In this document: positions 1 through 7,155 of the stretch, in pieces
How the letters are laid out: the number at the start of each line of letters is the position of its first letter
How positions within the stretch are numbered: position 1 is the first letter of the stretch
Source of the DNA: Lachnospiraceae bacterium
GTDB taxonomy: Bacteria; Bacillota; Clostridia; Lachnospirales; Lachnospiraceae
Direction: 5' to 3'
Assembly (NCBI GenBank): GCA_014804755.1
Contig: JAAUZE010000019.1
Span: forward strand, 226,898-290,897
DNA length: 64,000 nt
Position numbers and translations under genes: made by a program
Notes under the pieces: model-generated
Told to the model about the DNA's origin: nothing
Databases searched by the model: none
The model's input: only the letters and a program-made list of their open reading frames with translations

Positions 1-264
1 CGCCTCCTTCAATTCCCCGCACGATAATCGTCTGATGCCGATTCCGCCTATGACCGGATTCTCGGAATCAAATTGAATCTTCTTATTCTGGTCATGCAAT
101 TTTTCAAGCTCCCCGCTGTGCTTTTCCAACAGTTCCCTGATCGCGATCCTGCAAAAATCACTTCTGTTAGAATACTCCAGACTGTCAACAAGCAGATCGA
201 TCTTTGCCAGATCCATTGTACCTACATTAATTGTTACCTTTTCAGACTTCATGTTTGTATCCAT
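1..264 (-). CDS. Ribbon-helix-helix (CopG-like) DNA-binding protein, C-terminus cut by window edge
   Basis: Reading the minus strand from the ATG at 262-264 gives an open frame of 88 codons that runs off the window. The N-terminus has the beta strand KVTINVG, followed by two helices (DLAKIDLLVDSLEYSNRSDF, then CRIAIRELLEKH). This is the strand-helix-helix layout of CopG/Arc-type repressors, and the SNRSDF turn between helices is typical. A good ribosome binding site (GGAGGGAG) lies 5-8 bases upstream of the ATG. The C-terminal part (residues 50-88) is charged and of unknown role. The family acts as small dimeric repressors, often antitoxins or plasmid/phage regulators; no partner gene is visible here. 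Confidence 0.7.
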   Translation of the reverse strand, partial: MDTNMKSEKVTINVGTMDLAKIDLLVDSLEYSNRSDFCRIAIRELLEKHSGELEKLHDQNKKIQFDSENPVIGGIGIRRLSCGELKEA

Positions 265-518
265 TTCTTCTCCCTCCTGTGTGTCGCTCTTTATCGCTTC
301 TATATATACTCTCTTATCCATCCATTCGGATTATGATTAGATGGTAATTATATTGAAACAAATTTTTTGTATCCTGTCAAGGATCAAATTCTAAGCGCAC
401 TTAATCACTTTAAAAAGGGGGGATGGACAAAAAGTTGGACACCGTTAAGTCCTGTTCGGCAATATATCTACCGCAATATCCCTTCTTTTCTTATTTTTCT
501 CACGCTGTTTTCCCAACC
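265..518. other. Intergenic stretch without a supported gene
   Basis: This AT-rich gap lies between the start of the ribbon-helix-helix gene and the terminator of the Uma2-type gene. Short open frames on the plus strand have no ribosome binding site and no recognisable protein. A stretch near 420-445 resembles ends of some insertion sequences, but no partner end or transposase is present. Confidence 0.5.
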
Positions 519-559
519 AAAAAAGAAGCTCTTCCTGCTTTCGCGGAAAAAGCTTCTTT
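519..559 (-). terminator. Rho-independent terminator of the Uma2-type gene
   Basis: The arms AAAGAAGCT (522-530) and AGCTTCTTT (551-559) are perfect complements. There is an inner TTCC/GGAA pair, and on the minus strand a run of seven T follows. The hairpin sits 46 bases past the stop codon of the leftward gene at 605. Confidence 0.75.
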
Positions 560-604
560 AATATTTCTGTTATATCTCCGTTTTACAGAGAATCGTATCA
601 TGAT

Positions 605-1159
605 TTAATTTACCCCCTCAAAAATCTCACCCAGCGTCATTTTAATATGCGGGAATGCTTTCAGACTAATCTCCGTGTCGGCATTAAAATACGCTTCTTC
701 CTTATCCTCCTGAAGCATATAACTCTGTTCCAGAACATATCTTCCATTCTCTAAATAATATATTTCCACAGAACCTTGCGGTGAAATAATCCAGTACTCT
801 TCCACGCCGGCTTTTTCGTAGATATCCTTCTTTTCCGTTTTATCCCGCTTGACTGTGGAAGGACTCAGGGTTTCAGCAACAAACTTGGGTACACCACTGT
901 ATGATCCGCCTCTCAAAAGCTTTCTGTCACATATGATCATGATATCCGGGCACAGATAATCATCATTTTCCTCCGGGTGGTATTTATAATCTAGATTCTC
1001 CATTGAAACAAGGCATAGGCTGTTTTTCAAACCCTGTTTTATAATTGTATAGATATTGCCATTCACAATCCCGTGATCAAAACTTGGTGAAGGCGACATA
1101 TCAAAAATCATTCCATTGATTTTTTCATCCCTTTTTTTTTCAAACTCTGCCAATCCCAT
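605..1159 (-). CDS. Uma2-family (DUF820) putative endonuclease
   Basis: This 184-residue protein fits the Uma2/DUF820 family, a PD-(D/E)XK-fold group of unknown substrate that is abundant in some bacteria. Visible motifs are PDIMIICD (the PD element, about residues 98-105), FVAETLSPST (the E element), and the downstream K-rich KRDKTEKKDIYEKAGVEEYW, which is diagnostic of the family. Length is normal. The ATG at 1159 has a ribosome binding site (GGAAGGATG) just upstream. The gene appears monocistronic, with its own terminator. The nuclease role is inferred from the fold; no partner system is adjacent. Confidence 0.8.
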   Translation of the reverse strand: MGLAEFEKKRDEKINGMIFDMSPSPSFDHGIVNGNIYTIIKQGLKNSLCLVSMENLDYKYHPEENDDYLCPDIMIICDRKLLRGGSYSGVPKFVAETLSPSTVKRDKTEKKDIYEKAGVEEYWIISPQGSVEIYYLENGRYVLEQSYMLQEDKEEAYFNADTEISLKAFPHIKMTLGEIFEGVN

Positions 1160-1279
1160 ACAATCACATCCTTCCTGTTATCTGAATTATAGCATACAAT
1201 GATAAGTAAGGAAAGAAATAAATCCATGCATCTAAAAATGTCATCTGCGTTATCAAAATCTTGAAAAATCGAACATCCA

Positions 1280-2584
1280 CTAAATTGTATTCTGTAAATC
1301 CTTCGTCGCGGGATTATCCAGCAGCGTACCGTCTTCCCGAAACCGCGACCCATGACAGGAACAGTCCCATGTATGTTCCTCGGGATTCCATTTTAGCGCG
1401 CATCCCAAGTGCGGACACCGCTTCTTTGAAAAGCGGACGAGATTTGCCAGATATTCCCATGCATTCACGGCTAACTGCGGCTTTAACATATTTCTCGAAG
1501 GACAGAATACCTCCTGACAGGAAGGAACCTTCCCCATAACCAGTTCCGACAACATCATTGCCGCAGTCATGGAAGTCGTCATCCCCCATTTGCAAAATCC
1601 CGTTGCCACAAAATAGTCCGGCATTCCCTTAGAATACACTCCAATATAGGGGATCTGATCCAATGTCATACAGTCCTGCGCAGCCCATGCATATTTCTCA
1701 ACGGAGCCCGGATAATGCTCCTTTGCAAAATTCCTCAGCTCCTGCCACTTTCCCCCGTCCTTCCCCGTCCTGTGGGATGCGCCGCCAAGCAAAAGCAGAT
1801 CCTGATAGCTGCGAAAGGAATATCCGCCTTTTGCTTCGTCCAAATACATGCCGTGTACCTGTGCAGTCCCCGCGAGCGCAAGGACATACGACCGCTCCTG
1901 AAACATTTTCATAAAATATAAGCCATGCTTATTAACGGTCGGAAAATGGGTCGCAAAAATGACTTTTTCAAATGTAATATTCCCCTTCTTAGTAACAGCG
2001 GTATGATCCTTGACCGCAGTCACAAAGGTATTCTCATAAATTGCAAGCCCCTTTGCGATCTGAGCTATAAACTTCAACGGATGAAACTGTGCCTGATGCG
2101 CAAACGCAACGGCACCCGCTGTCCGAAATGGCAGCTCCGGCACTTCGACGATTTTCGCCTTATATCCGATCTGATGCAGCGCTTCTGCCTCCTCTTCCAG
2201 CTTCTCAGGGGCGTCCTTCGAATAAATATACGATGTTTTCTCCTCAAAATCACAGTCTATCTCACGGCAAAGCTGACCATACTTCTCCACAGCTCTTAAG
2301 TTTGCCCCAAGATACATCCCTGCCTTTTCCGCTCCCTCATGTTGTAGCAGCTTTCCATAGATCAACCCATGCTGTGCCGTGATTTTTGCGGTCGTATTTT
2401 TTGTCACACCGGAACAGATCCTGCGCCCTTCCACAAGCATATAATCCACGCCCTTTTCCTGTAGGAAATATGCGCACAAAACCCCTGCCATGCCGCCGCC
2501 GATGATCAGCACGTCCGTCTTTTTACTTTCCTGTAACGCTTCAAACTGCGGTAAATGAACGGTCTTAGACCAAACTGAATCCAT
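1280..2584 (-). CDS. FAD-dependent oxidoreductase with C-terminal Rieske [2Fe-2S] domain
   Basis: The protein has 434 residues. The N-terminus carries a dinucleotide-binding motif (VLIIGGGMAGVLCAYFL, about residues 25-41), with the DAO-type fold continuing to about residue 370. The C-terminal 60 residues carry both Rieske cluster motifs, CPHLGC and CSCHGS, supplying the two Cys and two His ligands. This fused form is widespread in Bacillota and Cyanobacteria and probably oxidises an amine or similar substrate, passing electrons through the cluster; the substrate is unknown. I chose the ATG at 2584 because AAAGGG lies 8 bases upstream. The ATG three codons earlier (2593) is directly against that site. 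A palindromic repeat lies just upstream of the gene. Confidence 0.85.
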   Translation of the reverse strand: MDSVWSKTVHLPQFEALQESKKTDVLIIGGGMAGVLCAYFLQEKGVDYMLVEGRRICSGVTKNTTAKITAQHGLIYGKLLQHEGAEKAGMYLGANLRAVEKYGQLCREIDCDFEEKTSYIYSKDAPEKLEEEAEALHQIGYKAKIVEVPELPFRTAGAVAFAHQAQFHPLKFIAQIAKGLAIYENTFVTAVKDHTAVTKKGNITFEKVIFATHFPTVNKHGLYFMKMFQERSYVLALAGTAQVHGMYLDEAKGGYSFRSYQDLLLLGGASHRTGKDGGKWQELRNFAKEHYPGSVEKYAWAAQDCMTLDQIPYIGVYSKGMPDYFVATGFCKWGMTTSMTAAMMLSELVMGKVPSCQEVFCPSRNMLKPQLAVNAWEYLANLVRFSKKRCPHLGCALKWNPEEHTWDCSCHGSRFREDGTLLDNPATKDLQNTI

Positions 2585-2602
2585 ATCTGCCATCCCTTTC
2601 TT

Positions 2603-2627
2603 ACGGAAACGCTGATGAGGCGTTTTC
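2603..2627. repeat. Dispersed palindromic repeat, degenerate copy
   Basis: GGAAACGCTGATGAGGCGTTTTC resembles the repeat found at 2641, 12875, 24253, 24362 and 36427, but is shortened. It lies between the oxidoreductase start codon and a better copy 14 bases further on. Confidence 0.5.
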
Positions 2628-2640
2628 TACACCGGAGCTT

Positions 2641-2675
2641 CTAAGGAAACACTGATTTCATCCGTGTTTCCTTAG
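2641..2675. repeat. Dispersed palindromic repeat, best copy (perfect 12-bp arms)
   Basis: CTAAGGAAACAC and GTGTTTCCTTAG are perfect inverted arms around an 11-base centre, TGATTTCATCC. The same core (GGAAACxCTGATTTAATC...GTGTTTCC) recurs in other intergenic gaps of this window. Confidence 0.8.
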
Positions 2676-2753
2676 ATAGCATCTGCCGCCGCTTAAAATT
2701 TATTCTTATCTCACCCTTATATTCATTTATCACTCCGATTTCTATTTGGATGC

Positions 2754-2782
2754 TTGACAAATATATCGGCTAGTGATATATT
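2754..2782 (+). promoter_or_regulatory. Sigma-A promoter of the DUF6440 / PadR operon
   Basis: TTGACA (2754-2759) and TATATT (2777-2782) are separated by 17 bases. This near-consensus promoter points at the small-gene operon starting at 2915, leaving a leader of about 125 bases. Confidence 0.8.
2762..2780. promoter_or_regulatory. Palindromic operator 1, inside the promoter spacer
   Basis: TATATC (2762-2767) and GATATA (2775-2780) are inverted arms around a 7-base centre. They fill the spacer and touch the -10 box. Binding here would block RNA polymerase. The PadR protein encoded in the operon is the obvious candidate, by inference. Confidence 0.65.
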
Positions 2783-2794
2783 GATGATACGATA

Positions 2795-2809
2795 TATCGG
2801 GTTCCGATA
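2795..2809. promoter_or_regulatory. Palindromic operator 2, at the transcription start
   Basis: TATCGG-GTT-CCGATA is a perfect palindrome just after the -10 box. It shares the TATCGG half-site with operator 1, about 31 bases away centre to centre (three helical turns). Confidence 0.65.
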
Positions 2810-2914
2810 CATTCAACTTTATGCAAGTAAGGTATGACCGTTACAGGGAAAAGATGGATTGACGCCAAGAATCTATAAGCAACAGACATTGAGATTGATG
2901 AAGGAGGGCTTAAA

Positions 2915-3094
2915 ATGGGTAACTATAATCGGTTTGAAGTAGTATTCAAAGAGGATCATGCACTGACCAAAGGATTAAAAATGGTACTCGTTGATAAGGA
3001 AACAGGGGTAAACTACCTTTTTGTTCAGTCAGGATATGCAGGAGGATTGACCCCTTTGCTGGATGCTGACGGGAAACCCGTTATCACCCGATAA
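2915..3094 (+). CDS. DUF6440-like small protein
   Basis: This 59-residue protein has an ideal ribosome binding site (AAGGAGGG, 6 bases before the ATG). It resembles DUF6440, with RFEVVF near the N-terminus and the conserved run GVNYLFVQSGYAGGLTPLLD followed by DGKPV. The function of the family is unknown. It is the first gene of the operon driven by the promoter at 2754 and precedes a small membrane protein, a PadR repressor and a DUF2812 membrane protein. A role linked to membrane stress or export is possible, but only by association. Confidence 0.8.
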   Translation: MGNYNRFEVVFKEDHALTKGLKMVLVDKETGVNYLFVQSGYAGGLTPLLDADGKPVITR

Positions 3095-3165
3095 ATGGCG
3101 AAAATGAGCGATTGCGAAATGCAATTGCCCATAAATGGTAAAAAATGAAAGGGAGGAATAATTTC

Positions 3166-3336
3166 ATGAAAGAGAAAAAACAAGTGTCCCATTATTGTTA
3201 TTTATTTGCAGCATTTTGCTTTTTTATCAGCGCTGTCATCAATCTATTTCAAAATGACACACAATATTTGTCTGTGATACAGTTTTTCTTAGTGGCGGTA
3301 TTTTTCGTTCTCAGTAAAAGGATGGACGAAAATTAA
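3166..3336 (+). CDS. Small two-helix membrane protein
   Basis: The protein has 56 residues with two hydrophobic spans: YLFAAFCFFISAVINLF and SVIQFFLVAVFFVLS, separated by a short polar loop with an N-terminal KEKK. The ATG at 3166 is preceded by GGGAGGAATAATTTC. An upstream in-frame ATG at 3145 overlaps the ribosome binding site region and is unlikely to be used. I do not recognise the family. Its place between the DUF6440-like gene and PadR suggests it is a co-regulated accessory membrane protein. Confidence 0.65.
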   Translation: MKEKKQVSHYCYLFAAFCFFISAVINLFQNDTQYLSVIQFFLVAVFFVLSKRMDEN

Positions 3337-3376
3337 AGGCATAACATACTATTGGGAAAAGAGGAAATGACGCGAC

Positions 3377-3697
3377 ATGGAAAAAAATATACCGCTTACG
3401 GAATCCCTCTTTTATATTCTGTTGGCAGTCCGTAAGCCCAATCACGGCTACGGCATCATACAGGAGGTTTCCGCACTGACCGGCGGCAGGGTCGTTCTTG
3501 GCGCCGGCACGCTGTACGGCGCCATACAGGCGCTTGTCAAAAAACAATGGATCGCCATTTACAGCGAGGATACCGACTCACGCAAAAAAAAGGAATATCT
3601 CATCACCAAGGCGGGGGCAGAAGCGTTCCGCGCGGAAAAAGCCCGTCTGGAGGAGCTGCTGCGAAACGCGGCGCTGATGGAAGAAAACAGATTTTGA
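3377..3697 (+). CDS. PadR-family transcriptional regulator
   Basis: This 106-residue winged-helix protein matches short (subfamily 2) PadR regulators. It has the N-terminal LTESLFYILLAV, the recognition-helix region HGYGIIQEV, the wing signature GAGTLYGAIQALVKK, and the dimerising C-terminal helix EAFRAEKARLEELLRN. PadR proteins repress their own operon and release DNA on ligand binding. The two palindromes at the promoter (2762-2780 and 2795-2809) are the likely targets. The next gene starts 12 bases downstream, so the two are co-transcribed. Confidence 0.92.
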   Translation: MEKNIPLTESLFYILLAVRKPNHGYGIIQEVSALTGGRVVLGAGTLYGAIQALVKKQWIAIYSEDTDSRKKKEYLITKAGAEAFRAEKARLEELLRNAALMEENRF

Positions 3698-3709
3698 GGG
3701 GGTATCGGC

Positions 3710-4411
3710 ATGATCAAATTCAGACTATGTTATCATAAAGACGACGACATCGCATGGTTAAATCAGCTTGCGCAGGAAGGCTATGCCATGACCGGATTTT
3801 TCGCAGGTTTTTGGCATTTTGATTCCTGTGCGCCCGGAGAATATGAATACCAGATCGATCTGAGCGACAGACTTTTAGGCGTCAGCAATGATTATCTGGA
3901 GCTGATGCGGGATACGGGTATTGAATATGTGGGCAAATTCGGCTTTTGGATCTTTCTTCGCAAGAAAAAATCAGACGAACCGTTTACTCTGTACAGCGAC
4001 GTGGAATCCAAGCTTGCGCACTATCAAAAGATCCGCTTCCTGTTTAAGATTGCAACCATTGTCGAGCTGATCTGCTTTTTACTTGAAACACTTGTGGCCG
4101 CAAACGGCATCCGCTTCGCATACTACGTTCTTCCTGTATTCCTGATCATCATTCTTGCAATGCTGAACACGATCACGCGGACAGACGCCATCATCGCCAC
4201 CTTGAAAGAGCAAAACGGCGAACCGGCAAATCCCCGGCGGCGTGGTGCGGATCCGGTACTGCTGACCGGGCTTTTAACCAATTGTGCTGCCCTTTTGATC
4301 AAAGATACGGTTCCGCATCCGATCGGTCTCATGCTGCAGATCGCGGCATTGCTTCTTATGCTTGTCGGAATCTACCGTTCCCGCCAAATATTCCGGCCAT
4401 GGGATGAGTAA
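3710..4411 (+). CDS. DUF2812 membrane protein (PadR partner)
   Basis: The protein has 233 residues. The N-terminal soluble DUF2812 part contains HKDDDIAWLNQLAQEGYAM, GFWHFDSC and GKFGFWIFLRKK. It is followed by two membrane hairpins (about residues 108-150 and 180-220). DUF2812 genes commonly sit directly after PadR genes in Clostridia and are thought to be effector membrane proteins under PadR control; the exact activity is unknown. It has a good ribosome binding site (GAGGGGG). It converges on the leftward MATE-deacetylase gene with 128 bases between them, where I see no gene. Confidence 0.85.
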   Translation: MIKFRLCYHKDDDIAWLNQLAQEGYAMTGFFAGFWHFDSCAPGEYEYQIDLSDRLLGVSNDYLELMRDTGIEYVGKFGFWIFLRKKKSDEPFTLYSDVESKLAHYQKIRFLFKIATIVELICFLLETLVAANGIRFAYYVLPVFLIIILAMLNTITRTDAIIATLKEQNGEPANPRRRGADPVLLTGLLTNCAALLIKDTVPHPIGLMLQIAALLLMLVGIYRSRQIFRPWDE

Positions 4412-4539
4412 TCGGACTTATTGCGCTTGGGAATCATACCATCGCTCTGTCTATTCTGCATACCAATCAATATCCCGCACTTCTGCGCGATATTGATCCC
4501 CGCGGCATTCGCCAAATGGACGCTCCACATCCGCTTGGC

Positions 4540-6540
4540 TCATTGCACGCAGGAGAAGCAGCGCCGTTCTTCGGCGGGTACGTCCTCGTTTAACACAACG
4601 CCCTTTTCCTGAAAAAGCTGTTCCAGCGTGACAAAGCGGTAGCCCATTTTGCGCAGCCGCGGAATGATCAGCCGGAGCGCCTCCACGGTCTGATGATTGC
4701 CCTCCATATCATGCAGCAGGATGACTGCGCCGTCCCTTACATTCTCCTGTATCCGGTCGGCGCGTTCCTCCGCGCTGACGGAATCCTCCCAATCCTCGCA
4801 GCCCACCCCCGCAATAAAAGTCAGCGGGATCTGCCGATACATTTCATCCGATACGGCAATGTACGGCGGTCTGAAAAAAATCGGCTCCCTGCCCGTTAAG
4901 CGCACGATCTCCCGTGTCGTTCTTACAACTTCCTCCCGCATCTGCTCTGCGGAAAGCTCCGGCATGGCAGAATGACTCCATGAATGATTCTCGATCTCAC
5001 ATCCAAGCTCTAAGGCGCGCTTTACGGATTTTTCTGTCTGTTCATTGATATTCTGTCCGATGAGAAAGAACGTTCCTACCTCATGAAATTCCTCCAAGAC
5101 CGATAGCACTTCCATGGTCGTGCCCGCACTCGGTCCGTCGTCAAACGTCAGCGCCGCCAGTTTTTCCACTGCATCCGCATCCTCCTTCGGCAGACGCGTA
5201 AAAAACCATATGACGATCGGCAGTGCCGTCAGAAATGCCAGTACATCCGCGATCGGCTGCGCCGCCTGCACGCCGAACAAGCCCTGGTAATGCACAAGAA
5301 TCAGCAGCACCGGAATAAAATAAAGTCCGCTCCGAAGCAGCGCCGTAAACGCCGCCAGCAGTTTCTTTCCGGTACTTTGCAGCAGCATATTGGTCATGAC
5401 CATCAACGGCTGCAAAAACAACGCCCAGCACTGAAGACGCAGCGCAAGCGTACCGATCTCTACAACCCTGTCGTCATCCCGGAATACCCGCACCGCCCAC
5501 GGTGCTGTGATCAAACCGACAATTGCAAAGCTCCCCAGCATGACCGTGGCAAGCGCCAGCGTAAACCCATACGCTTTGCGTACTCTTTGATACTTGCCCG
5601 CCCCGTAATTAAAGCCGCACACCGGCTGAAAGCCCTGACCGACGCCCAATCCCACCGCAAAGATCAGCATCGTAATGCGGCCGACAATACTCATTGCCGC
5701 AACCGCGGGATCTCCATATCCCTTCGCGCAATGATTTAAGAGCATCGTGGCGATACTGCTCATTCCCTGCCGCAGCATTGCAGGCAGCCCGGTCGCGAGC
5801 AGATTTCCCAGCAGGGACATATCGCGCGTCACGCTTCTGATCGACAGACGGCTCTGCGTCTTCCCGCTTAAAAACATAAACAACAGAATGCAGAAGCTGA
5901 TGCACTGAGACAACGCCGTCGCAAGTCCCGCTCCCGCAATTCCCATATCAAACACGAACATAAACAGCGGATCACAGCCCATATTCAGGATTGCCCCCGC
6001 CATCAGACCGCACATCGCATAGGCTGCCTTGCCCTCGAAGCGCAGGATATTGTTCATCACAAAGCTTGCGATCATAAACGGACTTGCCAGAAGAATGTAC
6101 CACACATACTGCCTCGCATACGGCAGGATCGTGTCCGTACTTCCGAGCATTTTTAACATCGGCTCCAAAAAGCACAGCCCCAGAGCTTCGATCAACACGC
6201 CGCTAAAGAGTGCAAGAAAAAAGCTTGTCGATGCGTACACACCGGCGGAGGACGCGTCCTTTTTCCCGAGCCGTCTGGAGATCAGGCTGCCCGCGCCCTG
6301 CCCGAGCATGAAACCCACTGCCTGAAGGATCGCCATAAAGCCGAACACGATACCGGTCGCGCCGGATGCGCTTGTTCCCAGCTTTCCCACGAAAAAAGTA
6401 TCTACCATATTATAGACATGCGTCACAAGCATACTGATCGTTGTCGGAATCCCAAGCTTCACGACCAGCTTCGGTATCGGCGTCTTCGTCATTTTTTCAT
6501 ATTGCGTTACGGATTCACTTTTGTTTACCGCCTGTTCCAT
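4540..6540 (-). CDS. MATE transporter fused to NodB-type polysaccharide deacetylase
   Basis: One uninterrupted 666-residue frame joins two families. Residues about 15-445 are a full 12-helix MATE exporter (MVDTFFVGKLG near the start, GQGFQPVCGFNYGAG in the second half). Residues about 460-640 are a NodB deacetylase with all usual motifs: TFDDGP, the metal-binding NHSWSH, RPPY and a final LLHD. The junction is abrupt (FFTRLPKEDADAVEKLAALT). MATE C-termini are normally cytoplasmic, whereas NodB enzymes normally act outside, so topology or substrate must differ from the usual. The ATG at 6540 is chosen because GGTGAGAGG precedes it; an ATG at 6561 lacks a site. It is the last gene of the glnA-ANTAR operon, 22 bases after the ANTAR stop. 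Confidence 0.9.
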   Translation of the reverse strand: MEQAVNKSESVTQYEKMTKTPIPKLVVKLGIPTTISMLVTHVYNMVDTFFVGKLGTSASGATGIVFGFMAILQAVGFMLGQGAGSLISRRLGKKDASSAGVYASTSFFLALFSGVLIEALGLCFLEPMLKMLGSTDTILPYARQYVWYILLASPFMIASFVMNNILRFEGKAAYAMCGLMAGAILNMGCDPLFMFVFDMGIAGAGLATALSQCISFCILLFMFLSGKTQSRLSIRSVTRDMSLLGNLLATGLPAMLRQGMSSIATMLLNHCAKGYGDPAVAAMSIVGRITMLIFAVGLGVGQGFQPVCGFNYGAGKYQRVRKAYGFTLALATVMLGSFAIVGLITAPWAVRVFRDDDRVVEIGTLALRLQCWALFLQPLMVMTNMLLQSTGKKLLAAFTALLRSGLYFIPVLLILVHYQGLFGVQAAQPIADVLAFLTALPIVIWFFTRLPKEDADAVEKLAALTFDDGPSAGTTMEVLSVLEEFHEVGTFFLIGQNINEQTEKSVKRALELGCEIENHSWSHSAMPELSAEQMREEVVRTTREIVRLTGREPIFFRPPYIAVSDEMYRQIPLTFIAGVGCEDWEDSVSAEERADRIQENVRDGAVILLHDMEGNHQTVEALRLIIPRLRKMGYRFVTLEQLFQEKGVVLNEDVPAEERRCFSCVQ

Positions 6541-6562
6541 TTTCCTCTCACCCTGCTTCATT

Positions 6563-7117
6563 CTATTTTATGTGTATCGCAAGCACCATCTGTGCCGTCT
6601 CCACCAGATTCGTCCCGCTGTCCATACTGCATTTCTGGATATAGCGGTGCGCTTCCTCCTCCGACATATGATTCCGCGTCATCAAAAGCTCCTTCGCCTC
6701 CCGGATGATCTGCCGCTCCTCCTCGCTTCTTCCCTTTGCCTTTCCGCCTGCTTTTTTCCGCCTGCGCAGGATTCCCCGCGTCATCATCTGAAGCGTATCC
6801 AAAAGCTCATGCACCTTCAGCGGCATGGAAAGACATATGATGCCCTGCTCCTGCTTTGCCGATAACGCATCTTTTGACGCCAGAAGCAGCATTTGAAACC
6901 CCGGCGGCATATCGGCTCTTACATCGGAATACATCATATCGACCATCCGATAGCCGCTGATCACGATACCGTCGTCAAATTCGTGCATCAGACTGACCGC
7001 TTTTGCGCCGCTGCTGCACGCAAACACATTGGCATACCCGTTTTTCATCAGGATGCGTCTGACACTATCGGCATCCTGCGATTTCGGCATGACCATGATA
7101 ATCTGAACCACACACAT
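6563..7117 (-). CDS. ANTAR-domain regulator with degenerate receiver domain
   Basis: The protein has 184 residues. The N-terminal 110 look like a response-regulator receiver, but the usual phosphorylated Asp is missing: the strand reads GIVISGYRM where a VxxD would be expected. The C-terminal 60 residues match the ANTAR RNA-binding domain (AKELLMTRNHMSEEEAHRYI, then CSMDSGTNLVETAQ). ANTAR proteins prevent transcription termination by binding paired RNA hairpins, and in Clostridia this form sits next to glutamine synthetase. It follows glnA by 38 bases. The start is uncertain: the ATG at 7117 directly abuts AGGGGGG, so the in-frame GTG at 7111 may be the true start. It probably senses something other than phosphorylation. 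Confidence 0.88.
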   Translation of the reverse strand: MCVVQIIMVMPKSQDADSVRRILMKNGYANVFACSSGAKAVSLMHEFDDGIVISGYRMVDMMYSDVRADMPPGFQMLLLASKDALSAKQEQGIICLSMPLKVHELLDTLQMMTRGILRRRKKAGGKAKGRSEEERQIIREAKELLMTRNHMSEEEAHRYIQKCSMDSGTNLVETAQMVLAIHIK

Positions 7118-7155
7118 CCCCCCTGTCGTTTTCTACCGGACATTCGGACATGCGC

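Noticed and set aside
420..450. A possible insertion-sequence end (GGACAAAAAGTTGGACACC).
   Set aside because: No matching inverted end, target duplication or transposase remnant nearby; too short to support.
4412..4539. A 62-codon plus-strand frame between the DUF2812 gene and the MATE-deacetylase gene.
   Set aside because: It has no usable start codon or ribosome binding site and runs into the end of the convergent gene. I cannot support it as a gene.
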